From Paraburkholderia sejongensis (lineage in GTDB: Bacteria > Pseudomonadota > Gammaproteobacteria > Burkholderiales > Burkholderiaceae), in contig NZ_JAJITD010000002.1 of assembly GCF_020880815.1 (NCBI RefSeq), forward strand, positions 1 through 64,000: a DNA stretch of 64,000 nt. Reading direction: 5' to 3'. Position 1 is the stretch's first letter; every line of letters starts with the position of its first letter. The notes under the pieces are model-generated. The model did not search any database. It was given only the letters and a program-made list of their open reading frames with translations, and was not told the DNA's origin. The position numbers and the translations under genes were made by a program. Below are positions 40,274 through 52,360 of this stretch, one piece after another.

Positions 40274-40427
40274 GACGTTTTGGGGATAATCTCGGCTTTC
40301 CGGCTTTTCCGGGCGCTGGCGGACACGGTCCGCGCAGGCGCGGGGCAACGTCCTGCATTATGACAGTGACCGCGTACGCGCGAGAGCCGGCACGGATTCA
40401 CCGCAACACCAACAGGAACAACCTCAG

Positions 40428-41744
40428 ATGGCTCAAGACTCAGTCGCCGGCGATGCCGGCTCCACCTACGCGCCGCTCACGCCGGTGCCCGAAGCGCGCC
40501 GCGCGTTCCGCACCGGCGACGCGTTCGCGCTCTGGTTCTCGCTCGGCATCGGCCTGCTCGTCGCGCAGGCGGGCGCGCTGCTGGTGCCGGGGCTGTCGCT
40601 GCCGCACGCATTGCTCGCGATCGCGCTCGGCAGCGTGATCGGCGTCGTGCTGCTCGCGCTCGCCGGCGTGATCGGCACCGACACCGGGCTCGCGGCGATG
40701 TCGTCGCTGCGCCCCACGCTCGGTGTGCGCGGCGCCTCGGTGCCGGCGGTGCTGAACATGGTCCAGCTGGTCGGCTGGGGCTCGTTCGAAGTGATCGTGA
40801 TGCGCGATTCCGCCGACGCGCTCGCGAAGCAGGCATTCGGTCTGTCGATGCCGCTCGTGTGGACCGTGATCTTCGGCCTGCTCGCGACGCTGCTCGCGAT
40901 CAGCGGCCCTCTGTCGTTCGTGCGGCGCTTTCTGCGCAAGTGGGGCATCTGGCTGCTGCTGGCGGGCGCCGCGTGGCTCACGTGGAATCTGCTCGCGCGC
41001 CACAACCTCGCTGAGATGATGCAGCGTCCCGGCACCGGCGAGATGCCGTTCGGCGGCGCGATCGACCTCGTGGTCGCGATGCCGCTATCGTGGCTGCCGC
41101 TGATCGCCGACTACACGCGCTTCGGCCGCCGCGCCGGCGAGACCTTCCGCGGCACGCTGGCCGGCTACGGGATCGCCAACATCTGGTTCTACGCGCTCGG
41201 CGCGGTCTACGGCCTCGCGGCGGGCGGCGGCGATGCGCTGCTGACGAGCGCGCTCGCGCAGGCCGGCGGCGGCCTCGCGCTGCTGCTGATCCTGATCGAC
41301 GAGATCGACAACGCATTCGCCGACATCCACTCGGCCGCGGTGTCGACCGGCACGTTCTGGACGCGCGCGAGCGTGCCGCTGCTGTCGGCGGCATTCGGTG
41401 CGCTGTGCACGCTGATCGCGCTGCTGGTGCCGATGGCCAAGTATCAGAACTTCCTGCTGCTGATCGGCTCGGTGTTCGCGCCGCTGTTCGGCGTGGTGCT
41501 GATGGATCACTTCGTCGTGCGCAAGCGCCGCATCGACGCCGCCGTGCTCGGCGACGTGCGCGGCCGCTATGGCTTCTCGGGCGGCTGGCATCTGAGCGCG
41601 TTCGTCGCGTGGGCGATCGGCATTGCGTCGTATCAGGTGATCAACCAGTGGCTGCCGAACCTCGGCGCCACGCTGCCGTCGCTCGCGATCGGCGCGCTGT
41701 GCTACTTCGTGTTCGTGTCGGCGCGCAAAACCGCGTATGCGTGA
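40428..41744 (+). CDS. cytX: NCS1-family permease, CytX-like
   Basis: The 438-residue inner-membrane protein has about twelve helices and NCS1 signatures: GIGLLVAQAGALLVPGLSL, TDTGLAAMSSLRPTLGVRG, LNMVQLVGWGSFEVIVM and LIADYTRFGRR. These resemble CytX, a proposed hydroxymethylpyrimidine transporter in thiamine salvage, more than CodB cytosine permease. I looked for a TPP riboswitch in the 154 bases upstream and saw none, so thiamine control is not supported. The gene stands alone between rarA and the min-sized orphan genes, with a perfect terminator 47 bases downstream. Confidence 0.75.
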   Translation: MAQDSVAGDAGSTYAPLTPVPEARRAFRTGDAFALWFSLGIGLLVAQAGALLVPGLSLPHALLAIALGSVIGVVLLALAGVIGTDTGLAAMSSLRPTLGVRGASVPAVLNMVQLVGWGSFEVIVMRDSADALAKQAFGLSMPLVWTVIFGLLATLLAISGPLSFVRRFLRKWGIWLLLAGAAWLTWNLLARHNLAEMMQRPGTGEMPFGGAIDLVVAMPLSWLPLIADYTRFGRRAGETFRGTLAGYGIANIWFYALGAVYGLAAGGGDALLTSALAQAGGGLALLLILIDEIDNAFADIHSAAVSTGTFWTRASVPLLSAAFGALCTLIALLVPMAKYQNFLLLIGSVFAPLFGVVLMDHFVVRKRRIDAAVLGDVRGRYGFSGGWHLSAFVAWAIGIASYQVINQWLPNLGATLPSLAIGALCYFVFVSARKTAYA

Positions 41745-41790
41745 GCGCGCATCGAATTAAACGCGACTGGTTCGCGTGACGCCTGAAAAC

Positions 41791-41820
41791 AAAAAAGACC
41801 TGCATTTGCAGGTCTTTTTT
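41791..41820. terminator. Bidirectional terminator after cytX
   Basis: A perfect 14-bp inverted repeat, AAAAAAGACCTGCA and TGCAGGTCTTTTTT, with a two-base centre lies between the convergent cytX and the small gene ending at 41883. Confidence 0.95.
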
Positions 41821-41882
41821 ATTCGCCGAATCATTCAGTGTCCGGCGATAACCGACACCGCGGCGCCCGTAATAATACCGGG

Positions 41883-42110
41883 CTAATTCTTCGCCGCTTT
41901 GCGCCGGCGCGATTCGACCTTGCGGCACAGGTCCGTCAGCAGCCAGCGGGCGACGGTCTCCGGCCGGTTCGGCGCGTAGGAAGCGAATCTGGTTTCGTTT
42001 TCGAAGTGGACGACGACGGTATCCGTCATCACGCGATACGTTCCGGCGTAATTCACGCCATCTAATTCCACGCTCAACACGTGCGTGGTTTCATATTCCG
42101 CGAAGGTCAA
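41883..42110 (-). CDS. Small orphan protein (75 aa)
   Basis: The open frame encodes about 75 residues: TFAEYETTHVLSVELDGVNY, then a strand-rich middle (TDTVVVHFENETRFAS) and a basic C-terminus ending in ESRRRKAAKN. I do not recognise it. The start is a TTG at 42110 or a later GTG (the HVLSV valine); neither has a clear ribosome site. The upstream 168 bases are A/T-rich. It resembles the short Burkholderiales-restricted hypothetical proteins, but I cannot assign a DUF number. It converges with cytX across a shared terminator. Confidence 0.5.
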   Translation of the reverse strand: MTFAEYETTHVLSVELDGVNYAGTYRVMTDTVVVHFENETRFASYAPNRPETVARWLLTDLCRKVESRRRKAAKN

Positions 42111-42278
42111 AGTAAGCGCGATATGTCTAAAAAAGGGACGGTCATTATCCCTTTGACCTCGCGGAAGTCAATTAAATATGCAATCTTTTTGCATATGAAC
42201 TTATTACCGATCGATCTTTTGCGAAGACTACGCCAGCAGGCCCGGAAATGGGATGGCGTTTTTCTGGCGATATCCGCG

Positions 42279-42509
42279 TTATTGCGGGCCGAATGCCTCG
42301 GCCGGCGCATCGGCGAAACGCTCGAGCGCCTGATTACCTTCCCGATGGGCTTCGGCCTCATCGATAAAGGTTTTGTCGCTATAAGCGACGACCTTGAAGC
42401 CGCTGCCCAGCGAGCGCGGAACCGTAATACCCCAATGCCATCCGCCTTCCTGCTCGAATACATGCAGCGACGCAGACCCATTCAGTTCATGTGACGAAGT
42501 CGTGTTCAT
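42279..42509 (-). CDS. Small orphan protein (76 aa)
   Basis: The 76-residue product MNTTSSHELNGSASLHVFEQ EGGWHWGITV... has a Trp/Gly-rich first half (EGGWHWGITVPRSLGSGFKVVAYSDKTF) and an acidic, helical second half (DEAEAHREGNQALERFAD). ATG 42509 follows GGGGTGAGG with normal spacing. I recognise no family. The regular alternation suggests a small beta sheet plus one helix. It lies in locally A/T-richer DNA with the 75-residue gene, both on the minus strand, 168 bases apart. Confidence 0.65.
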   Translation of the reverse strand: MNTTSSHELNGSASLHVFEQEGGWHWGITVPRSLGSGFKVVAYSDKTFIDEAEAHREGNQALERFADAPAEAFGPQ

Positions 42510-42731
42510 GACATGCCTCACCCCTTTTTGCAAAACACTCAAAGCGACTACTCCTTCCCCAGTGTATGCGTTATTTTGTTGCGTTGCAGCAAAAAATTGT
42601 TAGAGAATGCTGCCTAAAAATAATCAGGCGCGTCGACGACGGGCGCAGCCCTTCGCATTTCGCTTAGTCTCGCACTAAACAATTACGCTTGCAGGATCGC
42701 GCGAGTTGCTGGAGTGGGATTTTCTGCCCGC
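42510..42731. other. A/T-richer spacer upstream of the orphan gene
   Basis: The stretch is clearly poorer in G+C than its surroundings, with runs such as TTATTTTGTTGCG and AAAAATTGTTAG. It must carry the promoter of the 76-residue gene. No other gene is visible. Confidence 0.4.
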
Positions 42732-42759
42732 AAAAAAAACCGCGCCCGAAAGCGCGGTT
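42732..42759 (-). terminator. Terminator of lolA
   Basis: On the minus strand AACCGCGC and GCGCGGTT form an 8-bp stem over a six-base loop and run into eight T. It lies about 48 bases past the lolA stop. Confidence 0.92.
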
Positions 42760-42806
42760 CGATCGGCCACCGCTGCAGCGCCGGCACCCGGCGCCAGCAA
42801 CTTCGC

Positions 42807-43538
42807 CTAGCCGTTGATCACGTCCGCGCCTTTCGGGACCGTGAACTTGAACGCGTTGGCCGGCAATTGCGGATTCTTCTGGATGTTGGAGAACGTCAAC
42901 AGCGTCACGTTGCCGAACACGTCGTGCAACTCCATCGCTTCGAGATTGCCGTCCTTGAAGCCGATGCCGACGCGCTCGAATTGCGTGTCCTTCGCCTTCG
43001 GCGTCAGTTCGAGCCAGTCGATGCCGGCCTTCACGCCCGCGTCGCGCAGTGTGAAGTTCTTGTCGAGATCGTTGCTGCCGAACAGAATCGCCGCGGGACT
43101 CGCGCCGAGCGCGTTGCCGAGGCTGCGCACGGTGACCTGGTTCAGGTCCTTGTCGTACACGTAGAGCTTGTCGCCGTCGGCCTGCAGCAGTTGCGCATAC
43201 GGCTTCTCGTATTGCCAGATGAACTTGCCGGGCCGCGCGAACGTGAACGTGCCGCTAGAGGTGGTCGGCTTGTTCGGATTCGCGGTGGACAACGCGCCGC
43301 TCGCGTTCTGCGCCTTGCTCGGCGCGTGCACTTCCTGCTGCACGAAGTTGCCGTGCGCCGAATGGACCTGCGCGACGAATGCCTTCAGTTGCTCGGTGCC
43401 GCTCGCGAATGCGTGCGACGCAACCAGCAGCGACGCGCCGATCGCCACGCTGCCGGCGCCCCGCGCGACGCGGCGCATGAGCTGGCCGAGACGGCCGGTT
43501 TGACGCTCTCGTGCGTACTGCTGCGCGATTGCTTGCAT
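42807..43538 (-). CDS. lolA: Outer-membrane lipoprotein carrier LolA
   Basis: The 243-residue periplasmic chaperone accepts lipoproteins from LolCDE and hands them to LolB. The signal peptide core is [16 protein letters not shown]. The mature part shows the LolA pattern [27 protein letters not shown] with the conserved Arg/Trp, [16 protein letters not shown] and [22 protein letters not shown] 43538 follows GGAGAAAA and leaves a long basic n-region; an inner start at MRRVARGAG is also possible. It is directly downstream of ftsK, as in related genomes. Confidence 0.95.
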   Translation of the reverse strand: MQAIAQQYARERQTGRLGQLMRRVARGAGSVAIGASLLVASHAFASGTEQLKAFVAQVHSAHGNFVQQEVHAPSKAQNASGALSTANPNKPTTSSGTFTFARPGKFIWQYEKPYAQLLQADGDKLYVYDKDLNQVTVRSLGNALGASPAAILFGSNDLDKNFTLRDAGVKAGIDWLELTPKAKDTQFERVGIGFKDGNLEAMELHDVFGNVTLLTFSNIQKNPQLPANAFKFTVPKGADVING

Positions 43539-43650
43539 AGGGTTTTCTCCGTTGATTGAATTCGGAACCGGGGCCGGTGCGTGCGTCGATATCTGGATCG
43601 ACCTGGCGGTGAGCCACAACGCCGGACGTTGCGGCCGCAACGAACGCCGC

Positions 43651-47320
<3,670 letters not shown>

Positions 47321-47381
47321 ACCGCCGCGCGACGGTAAAATGACGGCGGGGCGCTGCCCGGCTGTTTGAAACACCAGAGAA

Positions 47382-47412
47382 GGCCGCGGCTGAAAAGCCG
47401 GCGGCCTTTTTT
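47382..47412 (+). terminator. Terminator of trxB
   Basis: GGCCGCGGCT and AGCCGGCGGCC form a 10-bp stem with one bulge over a GAAA-type loop and end in six T. Confidence 0.85.
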
Positions 47413-47472
47413 GCGTTCGCAGCGCCGTCGCGCCCACCCCACCGATCGACCTTTTTCGCATGTATCGCCGCT

Positions 47473-48240
47473 ATGCCGAAGAACCAGCCCCACCCGAACG
47501 AACCGAAACGCCCGCAAACCGCCGCGCGGCCCGCACCCGCCCCAGCCGCGCCGGCCGCCGCGCCCAGGCTCGAACGCGCGGCGGGGCTCGCGGGTCTCGG
47601 CGCGTTGCGCGACGCGTTGAAGGGCGATGCGCAACGCCGCGAGCGCGAGCAGGCAGCGGCCAAAGCGGCGCAGCGCGAAGCGGCCGCCGACGCCGATCTG
47701 TTCCGTCGCGAAATCGGTGAAGTCGCGCCGCTGGCGGTCCCGCCGCGCGCGTCGCTGCCCCGCAATCCGCCGCCGCCGTTGCCGGTGCAGACCCTGCTCG
47801 ACGAGGAAGCGGTGCTGCACGAAGCGATCTCCGATGAATTCGATCCCGAAGTGCTGCTCGAAACCGACGAGACACTGTCGTACTGCCGCCCCGGCGTGAG
47901 CCGCGACGTCGTGCGCAAGCTGCGGCGCGGCGACTGGATCGTGCAGGCGCAGATCGATCTGCACGGGATGCGTCGCGAGGAGGCGCGCGAGGCGCTCGCG
48001 GAATTCATCCGCGAATCGGTGAAGCGCGGCCTGCGGTGCCTGCGCGTGATTCACGGCAAGGGGCTCGGCTCGATCGGCAAGGAGCCGGTGCTCAAGGGCA
48101 AGGTGCGCGCGTGGCTGGTGCAGAAGTCCGAGGTGATCGCGTTCTGTCAGGCGCGCCCGCACGATGGCGGCGCTGGCGCGGTGGTCGTGCTGCTGCAGCC
48201 GGGCGCGCAGCCCGCGCATGGGGCGCAGTCGAAGGGCTGA
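47473..48240 (+). CDS. Smr-domain DNA/RNA-binding or nuclease protein
   Basis: The 255-residue protein ends in an Smr domain at about residues 160-245: QIDLHGMRREEAREALAEFI, with the DLHG motif, and RVIHGKGLGSIG, with the HGKG motif. Stand-alone Smr proteins can nick DNA or cleave RNA, and the role here is not known. The N-terminal 60 residues are Pro/Ala/Arg-rich and probably disordered, followed by a charged helix. It starts 60 bases after the trxB terminator and precedes a GST gene on the same strand. Confidence 0.9.
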   Translation: MPKNQPHPNEPKRPQTAARPAPAPAAPAAAPRLERAAGLAGLGALRDALKGDAQRREREQAAAKAAQREAAADADLFRREIGEVAPLAVPPRASLPRNPPPPLPVQTLLDEEAVLHEAISDEFDPEVLLETDETLSYCRPGVSRDVVRKLRRGDWIVQAQIDLHGMRREEAREALAEFIRESVKRGLRCLRVIHGKGLGSIGKEPVLKGKVRAWLVQKSEVIAFCQARPHDGGAGAVVVLLQPGAQPAHGAQSKG

Positions 48241-48369
48241 GCGGGCCGGGTTGTCGATTTTCGCGGTGGTCATTCGTCGTCGGGTAAACAGACAATGCGC
48301 GCAACGCGCGCCGGCGCGTTGTCGCCGACGCTGTTCCAACGCAGTGTGCAACCCACAGAGGTGATCGCG

Positions 48370-49029
48370 ATGCCCTTGCAGCTTTATGCCCACCCGTTCT
48401 CTTCGTACTGCCAGAAAGTCCTGATCGCGCTGTACGAAAACCGCACGCCGTTCGAGATGCGCATGCTCGCGCACGACGACCCGCGGGTGATGGCCGAATT
48501 CGCCGCGCTCTGGCCGCTCAAACGCTTCCCGGTGCTGGTCGACGGCGAGCGCACGGTGGTCGAGGCAAGCATCATCATCGAATATCTGGGCCTTGAGTAT
48601 CCGGGGCCCGTTGCGCTGTTGCCGGCCGACCCGCGCGCCGCGCTCGAAGTGCGCACGCTGGACCGCTTCTTCGACAACTACATATCGACCCCGCAGCAGC
48701 GGATCGTGTACGACAGCCTGCGCGCCGACACCGAGCGCGACCCGCGCGGCGTCGCCGACGCCCGCGCGCTGCTCGACACCGCGTACCGATGGCTCGACCA
48801 GCACATGGCCGAACGCGAATGGGCGGCCGGCGAACGCTTCAGCCTCGCCGACTGCGGCGCCGCGCCGTCGCTGTTCTACGCCGACTGGACCCATCCGATC
48901 GATCCCGCGTTCACGCACGTGCGCGCGTACCGGCAGCGGCTGCTCGCGCGGCCGTCGTTCGCGCGGGCGGTCGATGAGGCGCGGCCGTACCGGCCGCTGT
49001 TTCCGCTGGGCGCGCCGGATCGCGATTGA
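48370..49029 (+). CDS. Glutathione S-transferase family protein
   Basis: The 219-residue protein has an N-terminal thioredoxin-like domain (LYAHPFSSYCQKVLIALYEN; SSYCQK is the active-site region) and the glutathione-binding RFPVLVDGERTVVEASIIIEYL. An all-helical C-terminal domain follows (FSLADCGAAPSLFYADW). It belongs to the broad bacterial GST group that conjugates or reduces xenobiotics. ATG 48370 follows AGAGGTG; the upstream in-frame ATG 48295 lacks support. It is followed by a short tandem repeat and a LysR regulator on the same strand. Confidence 0.93.
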   Translation: MPLQLYAHPFSSYCQKVLIALYENRTPFEMRMLAHDDPRVMAEFAALWPLKRFPVLVDGERTVVEASIIIEYLGLEYPGPVALLPADPRAALEVRTLDRFFDNYISTPQQRIVYDSLRADTERDPRGVADARALLDTAYRWLDQHMAEREWAAGERFSLADCGAAPSLFYADWTHPIDPAFTHVRAYRQRLLARPSFARAVDEARPYRPLFPLGAPDRD

Positions 49030-49036
49030 ACGCGGC

Positions 49037-49071
49037 GAGCCGCGAGCCGTAAGCCGCGAGCCATGAGCCGC
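49037..49071. repeat. Five tandem 7-bp repeats (GAGCCGC)
   Basis: Five consecutive heptamers GAGCCGC, GAGCCGT, AAGCCGC, GAGCCAT and GAGCCGC begin eight bases after the GST stop. It is a miniature variable-number repeat. Confidence 0.8.
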
Positions 49072-49204
49072 GCCAGCCGCAACGCGCGTCGCAGGGCCGC
49101 CACGCCGCCCGCCAGCCACTCTGAGACAAGCCGTTTTCGTCCCTGTAGACTTCCACTCGCAAGGCCGCCTCGCCCTCCTCCCGGCCACCACCACAAGGCA
49201 CGTC

Positions 49205-50128
49205 ATGGACCGTTTCGAAGCGATGGAAATCTTCACGCGCGTGGTAGAAGCGAACAGCTTCACCAAGGTATCGGAATCGCTCGACCTGCCGCGCGCGAAG
49301 GTCAGCCGCACGATCCAGGCGCTCGAGGAACACGTCGGCGTGCGCCTGCTGAACCGCTCGACCCGCCAGGTCAGCGTGACCGAAGACGGCGCGTCGTTCT
49401 ACGAGCGCTGCGTGCGCATCCTCGCCGACGTCGCCGACGCCGAGTCGTCGCTGTCGAACAAGCGCGAAAATCCCGCCGGCACGATTCGCGTCGATACGTC
49501 GGGCACGCTCGCGCGCTCGCTGCTGCTGCCCGCGCTCGACGACTTCTACCGCCAGTACCCGGCGATCGACGTGCGCCTCGGGCTCGCCGACCGCAACATC
49601 GATCTGATCCAGGACGGCGTCGATTGCGTGATCCGGATGGGCACGCCTGAGGAATCGAGCCTCGTCGCCAAACGCATCGGCGTGGCGCGGATCGTCACCT
49701 GCGCGTCGCCCGCGTATCTGGACAAATACGGCACGCCGAAGACGCTCGAAGAACTCGCCGAGCATCGCGCGGTGAATTACGTATCGGCGCGCACCGGCCG
49801 CACGTTCCCGTTCGAGTACGAGGTGAACGGCGAGATCGAACGGGTCTCGATGGACAGCACGCTCGCGGTCAACGACGGCTCCGTGTACATCAGCGCCGCG
49901 GTGCTCGGCCACGGCATCATCCAGCCGTCGCGCTTCATGGTCGCCGAGCTGATCGAGCAAGGCGCGCTGACGGAAATCCTCGGCAATTACCGCAGCCCCG
50001 GCACGCCGCTGTCGATCCTGTACGCGCATCGCCACAATCTGAGTTCGCGGCTGCGCGCATTCATCGACTGGGTCAGCGAGCTGGCGGCCAATAACCCGGA
50101 TCTGCGCGTGCCGGCAGCGGCGGCCTAG
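49205..50128 (+). CDS. LysR-family transcriptional regulator
   Basis: The 307-residue protein has the LysR helix-turn-helix at residues about 5-63 (FTRVVEANSFTKVSESLDLP RAKVSRTIQALEEHVGVRLL NRSTRQVSVTEDG) and a periplasmic-binding-type effector domain to the end (GTIRVDTSGTLARSLLLPALDDFYRQYPAIDVRLGL). The Ala-rich end lacks extra domains. ATG 49205 follows AAGG. The target is unknown; the GST upstream on the same strand is one candidate. It converges with the sugar ABC transporter operon. Confidence 0.94.
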   Translation: MDRFEAMEIFTRVVEANSFTKVSESLDLPRAKVSRTIQALEEHVGVRLLNRSTRQVSVTEDGASFYERCVRILADVADAESSLSNKRENPAGTIRVDTSGTLARSLLLPALDDFYRQYPAIDVRLGLADRNIDLIQDGVDCVIRMGTPEESSLVAKRIGVARIVTCASPAYLDKYGTPKTLEELAEHRAVNYVSARTGRTFPFEYEVNGEIERVSMDSTLAVNDGSVYISAAVLGHGIIQPSRFMVAELIEQGALTEILGNYRSPGTPLSILYAHRHNLSSRLRAFIDWVSELAANNPDLRVPAAAA

Positions 50129-50187
50129 CGCGTTCGCGAGCTGCGCGCCGCCCGCCCCATCTCGCGCCAATCCGCCGCCGCAAAAAC

Positions 50188-50221
50188 AAAACCCCATGCG
50201 CTCTACAACGCATGGGGTTTT
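50188..50221. terminator. Bidirectional terminator between LysR gene and sugar ABC operon
   Basis: AAAACCCCATGCG and CGCATGGGGTTTT form a perfect 13-bp stem over an eight-base loop between convergent genes. Confidence 0.95.
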
Positions 50222-50266
50222 CGCTTCGTTTCGCTACGCTTTTACAGCGAGCGCAACAGCCACCGC

Positions 50267-51382
50267 TTACGCGATCCGCTCTTCGTTGCTCGGATCGAAC
50301 AGCACCGCCTTCGACGTATCGAACAGCAGCGTCGCGTTGTTCTCCGGCTGCGGGTTCGACGCCGGGTGCACACGGCTCACGATGCGCTTGCCGTTGACCT
50401 GCGCGAACACCAGCGTGTCCGGACCGGTCGGCTCGATCACGTCGACCTTCACTTCAACCGGCTGCAGTTTCGAATCGTCGCCGTGCGCGCCGCGCGCGTC
50501 GGTGATGCGCTCCGGACGCAGGCCGAGAATCACCTTGTTGCCGACGTGCGAGCGCAGCTTCGCCGCTTCGAACGGCAGCGCCAGCACCTTGCGCGTCACG
50601 CCCGTATCGAGTTCGATGCCGACAGCCGAGCCCTGCTCGACCAGCTTGCCTTCGATGAAGTTCATCGGCGGCGCGCCGATGAAGCCCGCGACGAACAGGT
50701 TCGACGGCGAGTCGTAAATTTCCTGCGGCGCGCCGAACTGCTGGACGATGCCGTCCTTCATTACCGCGATGCGGTCGCCGAGCGTCATCGCTTCGATCTG
50801 GTCGTGCGTCACGTAGACGATCGTCGTACCGAGGCGCTGATGCAGCAGCTTGATTTCCGAACGCATCTCGATGCGCAGCTTCGCGTCGAGGTTCGACAGC
50901 GGTTCGTCGAACAGGAACATCACCGGATCGCGCGCGAGAGCGCGGCCCATCGCGACGCGCTGGCGCTGGCCGCCGGACAGCTGACCCGGCTTGCGGTCGA
51001 GCAGATGCGTGATCTGCAGCGTGTTGGACACGCGCTCGACGATCTGCGTCTGCTCCTGCTTCGGCACCTTGCGGATGTTCAGGCCGAACGAGATGTTTTC
51101 GCGCACCGTCATCGACGGATACAGCGCGTACGACTGGAATACCATCGCGATGTCGCGATCTTTCGGCGACAGGTTGTTCACCGTCTTGCCGTCGATCTGG
51201 ATCTCGCCCTTGGTCACGGTCTCGAGACCGGCAATCATGTTGAGCAGCGTCGACTTACCGCAGCCCGAGCCGCCGACCAGAATCAGGAACTGACCGTCTT
51301 CGATGTCGATGTTGACACCCTTCAGAACCGGCACCCCGTTCGGGTAGGTCTTGTACACGTCACGGATGGAAAGGCTTGCCAT
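50267..51382 (-). CDS. ugpC: Sugar ABC transporter ATP-binding protein (MalK/UgpC type)
   Basis: The 371-residue ATPase powers the importer encoded upstream. Walker A is GGSGCGKSTLLNM, the ABC signature is LSGGQRQRVAMGRAL, Walker B is PVMFLFDEPLSNLDAK, and the H-loop is VYVTHDQIEAMTLGDRI. A C-terminal OB-type regulatory domain of about 130 residues follows, as in MalK and UgpC. ATG 51382 follows AGAGG. Annotation pipelines usually name this type UgpC, but the neighbouring zwf-pgl-glk/hexR genes point to glucose (GtsD-like). It is the last gene of the operon. Confidence 0.93.
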   Translation of the reverse strand: MASLSIRDVYKTYPNGVPVLKGVNIDIEDGQFLILVGGSGCGKSTLLNMIAGLETVTKGEIQIDGKTVNNLSPKDRDIAMVFQSYALYPSMTVRENISFGLNIRKVPKQEQTQIVERVSNTLQITHLLDRKPGQLSGGQRQRVAMGRALARDPVMFLFDEPLSNLDAKLRIEMRSEIKLLHQRLGTTIVYVTHDQIEAMTLGDRIAVMKDGIVQQFGAPQEIYDSPSNLFVAGFIGAPPMNFIEGKLVEQGSAVGIELDTGVTRKVLALPFEAAKLRSHVGNKVILGLRPERITDARGAHGDDSKLQPVEVKVDVIEPTGPDTLVFAQVNGKRIVSRVHPASNPQPENNATLLFDTSKAVLFDPSNEERIA

Positions 51383-51502
51383 GCTGTGAATCCTCTAGTC
51401 TCTGGTACTGCCTGAAAACGTCTGTCTGAGAGCGGCGCGATTGAACCAACCGCCGCCGCGCCGGAAGGGGCACACCCCTGCTTCTCTGCTGATTGAACCC
51501 GC

Positions 51503-52360
51503 TTAGCCCTTCACGGCACCGGCCGTCAGGCCGCGCACGAAGTAACGTCCGGCGATGATGTAGACGAGCAAGGTGGGCAGCGCCGCGATGATCGCGCCGG
51601 CCATGTCCACGTTGTATTCCTTCACGCCGGTCGAGGTGTTCACGAGGTTGTTCAGCGCCACCGTGATCGGCATCGAATCGACGCCGGAGAACACGATACC
51701 GAACAGGAAGTCGTTCCAGATCTGCGTGAATTGCCAGATCAGACACACCATGAAGATCGGCAGCGATACCGGCAGCAGGATCTTCGTGAAGATCGTGAAG
51801 AAACCGGCGCCGTCGATCCGCGCGGCCTTCACGAGTTCAGCCGGAATGCTCACGTAGAAGTTGCGGAAGAACATCGTGGTGAACGCGATGCCGTAGATCA
51901 CGTGGACCAGCACCAGACCCGTCGTGGTATTCGAGAGGCCCATCATGCCTTCGAAGCGGGCCATCGGCAGCAGGATCGCCTGGAACGGGATGAAGCAGCC
52001 GACCAGCAGCATCGTGAAGATCGGATCGGCGCCGCGGAAGCGCCAGTGCGTGAGCACGTAGCCGTTGAACGCGCCGATGATCGACGAGATCAGCACGGCC
52101 GGAATCACCATCCGCACCGAGTTCATGAAGAACGGCTGCATGCCGTCGCAACGCACGCCGGTACAGGCGCCGCTCCATGCCTTGATCCACGGCGCGAAGC
52201 TCCACGAAGTGGGCGGCGTCAGCAGGTTGCCGGTGCGCAGCTGGTCGATATCCTTGAACGACGTCGACAGCATCACGTACAGCGGGAACAGGAAGTAGAG
52301 GGCGAACAGGATCAGGGCCGCGTAAATGACGGCACGGCTGATCGTCATCTTAGGCTGCAT
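51503..52360 (-). CDS. gtsC: Sugar ABC transporter permease (MalG type)
   Basis: The 285-residue inner-membrane permease has about six helices and the EAA loop that contacts the ATPase (IPAELVKAARIDGAGFFTIFTKILLPVSLP). The N-terminus (AVIYAALILFALYFLFPLYVMLSTSFKD) is typical of MalG/UgpE-type subunits. It overlaps the end of the other permease by 11 bases, so the two are translated together. Specificity for glucose or mannose is inferred from the divergent glucose catabolic operon. Confidence 0.9.
   Translation of the reverse strand: MQPKMTISRAVIYAALILFALYFLFPLYVMLSTSFKDIDQLRTGNLLTPPTSWSFAPWIKAWSGACTGVRCDGMQPFFMNSVRMVIPAVLISSIIGAFNGYVLTHWRFRGADPIFTMLLVGCFIPFQAILLPMARFEGMMGLSNTTTGLVLVHVIYGIAFTTMFFRNFYVSIPAELVKAARIDGAGFFTIFTKILLPVSLPIFMVCLIWQFTQIWNDFLFGIVFSGVDSMPITVALNNLVNTSTGVKEYNVDMAGAIIAALPTLLVYIIAGRYFVRGLTAGAVKG

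Noticed and set aside
40274..40427. Possible TPP riboswitch upstream of the CytX-like gene
   Set aside because: I searched by eye for the CTGAGA and ACC...GAACCTGATC-type elements and found none.
42123..42494. A plus-strand frame beginning MSKKGTVIIPLTSRKS opposite the small orphan genes
   Set aside because: Most of it is antisense to the 76-residue gene that has a strong ribosome site. It has no ribosome site of its own at the ATG.
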